Below are positions 1-4,428 of a DNA stretch of 11,634 nt, piece by piece. Numbering within the stretch: position 1 is the first letter of the stretch; the number at the start of each line of letters is the position of its first letter. The translations under genes were made by a program, and so were the position numbers. Under the pieces are notes generated by a model. That model was not told the origin of the DNA and ran no database searches. It saw nothing but the letters and a program-made list of their open reading frames with translations. Source of the stretch: Stenotrophomonas_A sp036403795 (GTDB lineage Bacteria; Pseudomonadota; Gammaproteobacteria; Xanthomonadales; Xanthomonadaceae); the NCBI GenBank assembly GCA_036403795.1, contig DASWQJ010000154.1, positions 1 through 11,634 of the forward strand. The letters are read 5' to 3'.

Positions 1-493
1 CGGCCATGGGGCGCCGGCCGAAGCGGTCGTGCAGGGCGAACCAGCCATCCACGGCGCCCGGTACCGACACCGGCAGTGGCCCGGTCGGTGGAATGTCCTT
101 CAGCCCCCGCCGCTGGAACTCGGCCAAGGTCAGCGATCTGGGCGAGCGACCGGAGCCGTTGTAGCCGTAAAGCTTCCGGGTCTTGGGATCCCAGACGATG
201 GCGAACAGGTCCCCGCCGACACCGTTGCCGGTCGGCTCCATCAGGCCCAGCGCGGCGTTGGCGGCGATGGCCGCATCGACCGCCGAACCGCCCTGCTTCA
301 TCACGTCCAGGGCGATCTGGGTGGCCAGGGGCTGCGAGGTCGCGGCCATGGCGTGGGGCGCGATCACTTCCGAACGCGTGGCGAACGCCGTCCCGGTGAT
401 GCGGTCGCCGGCCAGCGAGGATAGAGGAAGGCCGGCCGCCAAAGCCACGGCCACAAGCACGGGAAGTCGGGTGAAGGCGGGGCGTGGTCGCAT
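1..493 (-). CDS. ggt: Gamma-glutamyltransferase, N-terminal part (gene runs off the window)
   Basis: Gamma-glutamyltranspeptidase transfers or hydrolyses the gamma-glutamyl group of glutathione and related compounds, normally in the periplasm or outside the cell. The visible 164 residues start at ATG 493-491 with a Sec-type signal peptide: basic start MRPRP, hydrophobic core around residues 10-24, and a likely cleavage site after S-L-A near residue 28. Then come the family hallmarks: an ATSQPLATQ segment, KQGGSAVDAAIAANAALGL (about residues 63-81), TGNGVGGDLFAIVWD, and YNGSGRSP, whose Arg matches the substrate-carboxylate-binding Arg of the family. The catalytic Thr and the autoprocessing site lie outside the window. 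NGSGRSP rather than the DFRE-type motif suggests the YwrD-like subgroup. It is transcribed divergently from the ilv-leu operon and no functional link is evident. Confidence 0.93.
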   Translation of the reverse strand, partial: MRPRPAFTRLPVLVAVALAAGLPLSSLAGDRITGTAFATRSEVIAPHAMAATSQPLATQIALDVMKQGGSAVDAAIAANAALGLMEPTGNGVGGDLFAIVWDPKTRKLYGYNGSGRSPRSLTLAEFQRRGLKDIPPTGPLPVSVPGAVDGWFALHDRFGRRPMA

Positions 494-496
494 CGG

Positions 497-526
497 CGGG
501 TTCCAGGACAGTGAACCCGGACCCTA
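497..526 (-). promoter_or_regulatory. Candidate ggt promoter -10 and inverted repeat at its start region
   Basis: On the minus strand an extended -10-like element, TG-C-TAGGGT (TAGGGT at 526-521), precedes the ggt start. No good -35 is visible. Immediately downstream is a perfect inverted repeat, CGGGTTC (497-503) and GAACCCG (513-519), with a 9-nt spacer. It straddles the expected transcription start and lies only a few bases before the ATG. It could be an operator or an RNA hairpin over the ribosome-binding region. This is inference from sequence only. Confidence 0.3.
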
Positions 527-867
527 GCACTGCCCATGCCGCTAATCCGCCTGCCGGAAGTCCTTGCCGGAGCGCGGCCAGGCGGCCATCCCACCCGTCA
601 GCGTCGGGGGACAGACCGCCATTTTTGCGCAGATCGCGCCTCCAACTCCCTGACGCGCGCCGTGGGCGAGCGGAACCAGGATTCATTCCTTTGCAGCTGG
701 CGGGGGTGCTTCGCTGGCGGGTGCAGCGTGCCAGCCACCGGATCCCACCGCATCGAATCCTCCACCACCGCCTGCGACGCGAGGCGTAAACCTTGCAGCC
801 CAACGCTTCGCGATGAATGCGACGACGCCGATAAAGGGCATCTGCAAAGAGTGAAACCACGTTCAAC
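527..867. other. Intergenic region without a supportable gene
   Basis: About 340 bases between the divergent ggt and ilv-leu regulatory elements. Open frames exist on both strands (for example 536-925 plus and 598-921 minus), but their products are Ser/Arg/Pro-rich with no recognisable domain, no ribosome-binding site and no coding-type third-base bias. I see no tRNA, mobile element or repeat. The part after about 780 is less GC-rich than the surrounding genes, as expected for a regulatory region. Confidence 0.6.
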
Positions 868-913
868 CAATGGCACCTCTCGTGGCGATTTTGTTGCCAT
901 TGCAACGGTTGCA
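868..913. promoter_or_regulatory. Cluster of dyad symmetries, candidate operator for the ilv-leu operon
   Basis: Three overlapping inverted repeats are visible. CAATGGCA (868-875) matches TGCCATTG (895-902) across 19 bases. GTTGC (893-897) matches GCAAC (902-906) across 4 bases. TGCAAC (901-906) matches GTTGCA (908-913) around a single G, giving a 13-bp T-N11-A box of the LysR-regulator type. The last two overlap the -35 element of the first candidate promoter (900-905). In enterobacteria ilvC is controlled by the LysR-type activator IlvY, so a LysR-type input here is plausible. No regulator gene is in the window, so this is inference. Confidence 0.4.
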
Positions 914-928
914 GCCGGCACCTAAATT
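900..928 (+). promoter_or_regulatory. Candidate promoter 1 of the ilv-leu operon
   Basis: TTGCAA (900-905) and TAAATT (923-928) are separated by exactly 17 bases. Each matches the sigma-70 consensus at four of six positions. The predicted start is near 935, which would give a short leader before the ATG at 951 (in frame with the leader peptide) and a longer one before the ATG at 981. The -35 lies within the dyad cluster. No mapped start is available. Confidence 0.4.
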
Positions 929-943
929 TTTTGCATCGGCGGG

Positions 944-973
944 TTGACACATGCGCGCGTCGCGTGGTTTTCT
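944..973 (+). promoter_or_regulatory. Candidate promoter 2 of the ilv-leu operon
   Basis: TTGACA (944-949) is a perfect -35 hexamer. The best -10 at a reasonable distance is TTTTCT (968-973, 18-base spacer), which matches only three of six positions. The predicted start falls close to 980-981, that is on or next to the ATG of the leader peptide, which would make the leader peptide mRNA leaderless or nearly so. The alternative is that only promoter 1 is used and this hexamer is transcribed. Confidence 0.35.
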
Positions 974-980
974 CGATCGC

Positions 981-1109
981 ATGTTGCAACGCCACACCCA
1001 CGCGAACGCCGATCCGAACGCCCTGCCCACGGCAGCGCGCGACATCGCTTCGCTCCTCGTCCTTGTACTTATTACCTCGCCAACAGGTGCGGGACGAGCC
1101 GGCGCGTAG
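981..1109 (+). CDS. Attenuation leader peptide of the ilv-leu operon, 42 residues
   Basis: The frame from ATG 981 to TAG 1107-1109 encodes 42 residues with the run Leu-Leu-Val-Leu-Val-Leu-Ile-Thr at residues 25-32 (1053-1076). Eight consecutive codons thus specify the end products leucine, valine and isoleucine plus threonine, the precursor of isoleucine. The codons used (CTC, CTC, GTC, CTT, GTA, CTT, ATT, ACC) include several that the structural genes largely avoid in favour of CTG, GTG and ATC. This is what is expected of a control peptide, comparable in role to IlvL of enterobacteria. An in-frame ATG at 951 would give 52 residues, preceded by a GGCGGG (938-943) at suitable spacing. ATG 981 has no clear ribosome-binding site, so the start is uncertain. 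The peptide itself probably has no function after synthesis. Confidence 0.85.
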   Translation: MLQRHTHANADPNALPTAARDIASLLVLVLITSPTGAGRAGA

Positions 1110-1142
1110 ACAACACCGCCAGATTCGACGAAACCCCGCACC
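1056..1142 (+). promoter_or_regulatory. Mutually exclusive RNA pairings of the attenuator (segments 1, 2 and 3)
   Basis: Segment 1, CTCGTCC (1056-1062, inside the Leu-Val-Leu control codons), pairs perfectly with segment 2, GGACGAG (1092-1098). Segment 2 also offers GGTGCGGG (1086-1093), which pairs perfectly over 8 bp with segment 3, CCCGCACC (1135-1142). Segment 3 overlaps the left arm of the terminator hairpin (1131-1139). A ribosome stalled on control codons masks segment 1, so 2:3 forms and the operon is read. A ribosome reaching the TAG at 1107 covers much of segment 2, so the terminator forms. With no translation, 1:2 forms and termination is also favoured. The pairings are seen directly; the regulatory logic is the classical model of amino acid operon attenuation. 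Confidence 0.8.
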
Positions 1143-1166
1143 GGCCACGGCGCGGGGTTTTTTTTT
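1131..1166 (+). terminator. Attenuator terminator before ilvC
   Basis: AAACCCCGC (1131-1139) pairs with GCGGGGTTT (1152-1160). An inner CCG/CGG (1141-1143 with 1148-1150) closes a GCCA loop, and the hairpin is followed directly by a run of T (nine in total at 1158-1166). This is a textbook intrinsic terminator lying between a leader peptide and the first structural gene with no other gene to terminate, so it must act as an attenuator. Confidence 0.92.
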
Positions 1167-1320
1167 GGTTATCAGTAAAGGGCAGGACATGACTTCCAAT
1201 GACGCACCACGGGAATGGCCGCACATGCGCTGCCGGTGATGCACCTGCCCCGACCACCCATTTGCCAACCTGCCCGCCTACGCGCCGGCCCACTTTTTCA
1301 CCCCCTCGAGGAGTCGCACC
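1167..1320 (+). other. Transcribed spacer between attenuator and ilvC
   Basis: This stretch would be the 5' untranslated part of any transcript that escapes termination. It ends with a good ribosome-binding site, GAGGAG (1308-1313), seven bases before ilvC. It holds a possible 16-codon ORF at 1189-1239 with weak support. It also holds GGGCAGG (1180-1186), which could pair with either of two CCTGCCC copies (1244-1250 and 1269-1275). I see no second promoter or terminator. Confidence 0.5.
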
Positions 1321-2343
1321 ATGAGCAGCAACGAACAGTCCAACCCGCGGATCGCCGTCGTCGGCTATGGCAGCCAGGGCCGTGCACATGCCTTGAACCT
1401 GCGTGACTCCGGCTTCGACGTCATCGTGGGCTTGCGGCCCGGTGGCCCCACCGAGGTGCAGGCCAAGGCGGACGGCTTCGTGGTGGCCGCGCCCGCCGAG
1501 GCAGTCCGCGATGTCGACCTGGTCGCGGTGCTGACGCCGGACATGGTGCAGAAGAAGCTGTACGAGGAAATCCTGGCGCCGAACATGCGGCAAGGCGCCT
1601 GCCTGTTGTTCGCGCATGGCTTGAATGTGCACTTCGGCATGATCGCCCCGCGCGAGGATCTGGACGTGGTGCTGGTCGCACCCAAGGGCCCTGGTGCGCT
1701 GGTACGACGCGAGTACGAGATCGGCCGTGGCGTGCCGTGCATCTGGGCCATCCACCAGGATCGCAGTGGGCGTGCCGAGCAACTGGCCCTCACCTACGCC
1801 GCCGGCTTGGGCGGTGCACGCGCCAATCTGATCAAGACCACCTTCAAGGAAGAGACCGAGACCGATCTGTTCGGCGAGCAGGCCGTGTTGTGTGGCGGAG
1901 CCAGTGCGCTGGTGCAGGCCGGCTTCGAGACGCTGGTGGAAGCCGGCTACCAGCCGGAGATCGCCTACTACGAAGTCCTGCACGAACTGAAACTGATCGT
2001 CGACCTGTTCTACGAAGGTGGCATCACCCGGATGCTGGAGTTCATCTCCGAGACCGCCCAGTACGGCGACTACGTCAGCGGTCCCCGGGTGATCGATGCC
2101 GGCACCAAGGCGCGCATGAAGGAAGTACTGAAGGACATCCAGGACGGCACCTTCACCAAGAACTGGGTTGCCGAATACGAGGCAGGCCTGCCGAACTACA
2201 AGAAGTTCAAGCAGGCCGACCTGGACCACCCGATCGAGCAGGTCGGACGTCAGTTGCGCGCCAAGATGGTCTGGCTCAACAGCCAGGCTGGCACGGGCGC
2301 AACGGCCGCCACTTCATCAAACGATAGCCAACGCGCGGCGTAA
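1321..2343 (+). CDS. ilvC: Ketol-acid reductoisomerase (class I)
   Basis: Converts 2-acetolactate and 2-aceto-2-hydroxybutyrate to the dihydroxy acids by Mg-dependent isomerisation and NAD(P)H reduction, the common step of valine, leucine and isoleucine synthesis. The 340 residues fit the short (class I) form. The dinucleotide-binding motif GYGSQGRAHALN is at 15-26 (Arg where most homologues have His), and the cofactor-specificity loop GLRPGGPTE is at 37-45. FAHGLNVHF (97-105) carries the active-site His99, with PKGPG at 121-125. The metal ligands of the family are visible as Asp182 and Glu186 (TDLFGEQ), then Glu218 and Glu222 (YYEVLHE). Start ATG 1321 has GAGGAG seven bases upstream. The C-terminal 15 or so residues are Ala/Thr/Ser-rich and unstructured-looking. 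It is the first structural gene after the attenuator, with 36 bases to ilvG. Confidence 0.97.
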   Translation: MSSNEQSNPRIAVVGYGSQGRAHALNLRDSGFDVIVGLRPGGPTEVQAKADGFVVAAPAEAVRDVDLVAVLTPDMVQKKLYEEILAPNMRQGACLLFAHGLNVHFGMIAPREDLDVVLVAPKGPGALVRREYEIGRGVPCIWAIHQDRSGRAEQLALTYAAGLGGARANLIKTTFKEETETDLFGEQAVLCGGASALVQAGFETLVEAGYQPEIAYYEVLHELKLIVDLFYEGGITRMLEFISETAQYGDYVSGPRVIDAGTKARMKEVLKDIQDGTFTKNWVAEYEAGLPNYKKFKQADLDHPIEQVGRQLRAKMVWLNSQAGTGATAATSSNDSQRAA

Positions 2344-2379
2344 GCCGCGCCCCCGCTGATCCGCAAAGGACGCTCCCGC

Positions 2380-4101
2380 ATGGACACCACCGCACAGGCC
2401 GCACCGCGCAATGGCGCGCGCTGGCTGACGCAGGCCCTGGAAGCCGAAGGCGTGGATACGCTGTTCGGTTATCCGGGCGGCACGATCATGCCGTTTTACG
2501 ATGCCTTGGTTGATTCGTCTCTGAAGCACATCCTGGTTCGCCACGAACAGGGCGCCGCGCTCGCGGCCAATGGTTATGCGCGCGCCAGCGGCCGGGTTGG
2601 CGTGTGCGTGGCCACCTCCGGCCCCGGCGCATCGAACCTGGTCACCGGCATTGCCGATGCGATGCTCGATTCGGTACCGATGGTCTGCTTGACCGGGCAG
2701 GTTGCCACGCCGCTGCTGGGCACCGATGCGTTCCAGGAACTGGACGTGTTCGGCCTCACCTTGCCCATCGTCAAGCACAGCTTTCTGGTGCGCCACGTCG
2801 AAGACCTGCCCGACGTGGTCCGCGAGGCTTTTCGTATCGCGCGGGAAGGCCGCCCCGGCCCGGTGCTGATCGACCTGCCCAAGGATGTGCAATTGGCCGA
2901 TGCCTCGGCCTTGCCCGCACACACCCCGGCGCAAGTCCTGCCTCCGCCGGCGCCTTCGGAATCGGCGCTGGCCGAGGTGTTGGCGGCCATTGCCGGCGCG
3001 GAAAGGCCGGTGGTGTATGCCGGCGGCGGTATTGCGCTCGCCGATGCAGTGGAAGGCTTCCGCCAGTTTGTCGAAGCCGCGCGCCTGCCCACCGTGCTGA
3101 CCTTGCGCGGCCTGGGCGCGCTGCCCCCCCAGCACCCGCAATGCCTGGGCATGCTGGGAATGCACGGCACCCGTGCCGCCAACATGGCCGTGCAGGAGAG
3201 TGACCTGCTGATCGTGGTGGGTGCGCGCTTCGATGATCGCGCGACCGGCAAGTTGAACGAGTTCGCGCCGTTCGCCCGGGTCATCCACCTGGATGCCGAT
3301 GCCTGCGAGATCTCCAAGCTGCGCCAGGCCGACATCGCCGTGCCTGGCGACCTGGCGGTTGCCTTGAAGTCCCTGGTGGCCGCGCGTGCCACCTGCGATG
3401 ACTGGCGCCGCCGGTGCGTGGCCAACCGGGACCGTTTCAGCGCACGCTACGACGCACCCGGCACCGACATCTACGCACCCGCCCTGCTGAAGCGCTTGAG
3501 CGAGCTGGCGCCGAGCGATGCCATCATCGCCTGCGACGTGGGCCAGCATCAGATGTGGGTCGCGCAGCATTGTCGGTTCCAGCATCCGCGCAACCACCTG
3601 ACCAGTGGTGCGTTGGGCACGATGGGATTTGGCTTGCCCGCGGCCATGGGCGCACAGTTCGCCTGTCCGGACCGCACCGTGGTGCTGGTGTCCGGTGACG
3701 GCAGTTTCATGATGAATGTGCAGGAGCTGACGACCATCGCCCGCTGCAAGCTGCCGGTGAAGATCGTGCTGCTGGACAACAGTTCGCTGGGCATGGTGCG
3801 GCAGTGGCAGGAGTTGTTCTTCGCCGAGCGCTACAGCGAGATCGACTTGTCCGACAATCCGGATTTCGGAGCGCTGGCGCGGGTGTTCGGCATCCCGGCA
3901 GTGCGCATCGAGGCGCGCGACCAGGTCGAGGACGGGCTGGCGGAACTGTTGGCCCAGCCGGGTCCGGCGTTGCTGCACGTGGCCATCGATGCACGGGCCA
4001 ACGTGTGGCCGCTGGTGCCGCCCAACACTGCCAACAGCACGATGCTGGAAGGCAACCCGAGCCATGCGGCAAGGGAGGCCACCCATGCGATACCGGCTTG
4101 A
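2380..4101 (+). CDS. ilvG: Acetolactate synthase II large (catalytic) subunit
   Basis: Thiamine diphosphate enzyme that condenses two pyruvates to acetolactate, or pyruvate with 2-oxobutanoate to acetohydroxybutyrate. The 573 residues cover the three usual domains: the N-terminal ThDP domain (about 11-176), with the ThDP-activating Glu56 in VRHEQGAALAANGYARASG; the central FAD-type domain (about 200-335), with GARFDDRATGK; and the C-terminal ThDP domain, with GDGSFMMN (439-446) and Asn467 forming the Mg-diphosphate motif. GYPGGTIMPFYDAL near the N-terminus is typical of acetohydroxyacid synthases. ATG 2380 has AAAGGA (2365-2370) upstream. The gene is intact, unlike ilvG of E. coli K-12. It overlaps ilvM by 17 bases, which together with the paired IlvM subunit supports the type II assignment over IlvB or IlvI. 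Confidence 0.95.
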   Translation: MDTTAQAAPRNGARWLTQALEAEGVDTLFGYPGGTIMPFYDALVDSSLKHILVRHEQGAALAANGYARASGRVGVCVATSGPGASNLVTGIADAMLDSVPMVCLTGQVATPLLGTDAFQELDVFGLTLPIVKHSFLVRHVEDLPDVVREAFRIAREGRPGPVLIDLPKDVQLADASALPAHTPAQVLPPPAPSESALAEVLAAIAGAERPVVYAGGGIALADAVEGFRQFVEAARLPTVLTLRGLGALPPQHPQCLGMLGMHGTRAANMAVQESDLLIVVGARFDDRATGKLNEFAPFARVIHLDADACEISKLRQADIAVPGDLAVALKSLVAARATCDDWRRRCVANRDRFSARYDAPGTDIYAPALLKRLSELAPSDAIIACDVGQHQMWVAQHCRFQHPRNHLTSGALGTMGFGLPAAMGAQFACPDRTVVLVSGDGSFMMNVQELTTIARCKLPVKIVLLDNSSLGMVRQWQELFFAERYSEIDLSDNPDFGALARVFGIPAVRIEARDQVEDGLAELLAQPGPALLHVAIDARANVWPLVPPNTANSTMLEGNPSHAAREATHAIPA

Positions 4102-4348
4102 CCTGGTGCTGCGTCCTGCAGAGGGCGCGCTGCTGCGCGTGATCGGCGTGGCCGAGCGACGCGGTTTCAGCCCGCGCGCCATCCATGGCGCCCCGGACGC
4201 CGATGACCAGGGCCGTTGGCACCTGCAACTGGACGTGGAAGGGCAGCGCCCGGCCGAGACGCTGTGCCGCCAGTTGGAAAAGATCTACGACTGCGAGTCG
4301 GTGCGGGTCACGCCGGTGACCGATGTCCCGTGCGGAGCCGCCGCGTGA
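4085..4348 (+). CDS. ilvM: Acetolactate synthase II small (regulatory) subunit
   Basis: An 87-residue protein starting at ATG 4085 inside the end of ilvG, with a strong ribosome-binding site AAGGGAGG (4071-4078) six bases upstream. It is a single short ACT-like domain: LDLVLRPAEGALLRVIGVAERRGF at the N-terminus gives the beta-strand/helix pattern of ACT domains, and the C-terminal part (LCRQLEKIYDCESVRV) gives the second helix and strand. The size matches IlvM (about 87 residues) rather than the larger IlvN or IlvH. It activates and stabilises the IlvG subunit. Its stop overlaps the ATG of a 26-codon mini-ORF (TGATG at 4346-4350). The 17-base overlap with ilvG implies coupled translation and balanced subunit production. 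Confidence 0.92.
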   Translation: MRYRLDLVLRPAEGALLRVIGVAERRGFSPRAIHGAPDADDQGRWHLQLDVEGQRPAETLCRQLEKIYDCESVRVTPVTDVPCGAAA

Positions 4349-4428
4349 TGGCCAGACCCCTCCACCCGGAGCGGCTGGTACGGAGGTGTCTTCTTCCGTG
4401 CCAGCCGTTCGCGTGCCGCCATGCCTGA
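4348..4428 (+). CDS. Possible 26-residue coupling mini-ORF between ilvM and ilvA
   Basis: ATG 4348 overlaps the ilvM stop as TGATG, and the frame ends at TGA 4426-4428, eight bases inside ilvA. The product would be 26 residues, Arg/Leu/Cys-rich, with no recognisable domain. It runs straight through the 18-bp hairpin at 4369-4410. Translation of it by ribosomes ending ilvM would unfold the hairpin and deliver ribosomes to the ilvA start at 4421, which has no ribosome-binding site of its own. The open frame is seen directly; expression and role are inference. A frame this short in GC-rich DNA can arise by chance. Confidence 0.4.
   Translation: MARPLHPERLVRRCLLPCQPFACRHA
4369..4410 (+). promoter_or_regulatory. 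18-bp intercistronic RNA hairpin hiding a GGAGG sequence
   Basis: GAGCGGCTGGTACGGAGG (4369-4386) pairs without interruption with CTTCCGTGCCAGCCGTTC (4393-4410). This gives 15 Watson-Crick and 3 G-U pairs closed by a 6-base loop, TGTCTT (4387-4392). The left arm ends in GGAGG (4382-4386), the only Shine-Dalgarno-like sequence before ilvA, which is thereby sequestered. The right arm ends 10 bases before the ilvA ATG. There is no T run after it, so it is not an ordinary terminator. Likely roles are translational control of ilvA, an RNase processing or mRNA-protecting site, or a partial transcription barrier. Confidence 0.75.

Noticed and set aside
740..775. tRNA-like 3' end (GCATCGAATCC followed by CCACCA)
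   Set aside because: No matching T-stem, anticodon arm or acceptor stem upstream; the TTC of the T-loop is missing.
536..925. Open frames on both strands in the ggt-ilvC intergenic region (129 and 107 codons)
   Set aside because: No ribosome-binding site, no domain, Ser/Arg-rich products typical of non-coding GC-rich frames, and overlap with promoter elements.
1189..1239. 16-codon ORF between attenuator and ilvC as a second leader peptide
   Set aside because: It has no run of branched-chain codons and no terminator follows, so there is no attenuator logic; the ribosome-binding site is weak.
2317..4182. Long minus-strand open frames opposite ilvG, and likewise opposite ilvA/leuA (3707-5659, 4861-7398)
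   Set aside because: These are antisense shadows caused by high GC. The products are low-complexity His/Gln/Arg-rich and the plus-strand genes are unmistakable.
4369..4410. ilvM-ilvA hairpin as an intrinsic terminator
   Set aside because: No T run follows, and the downstream genes have no promoter of their own that I can see.
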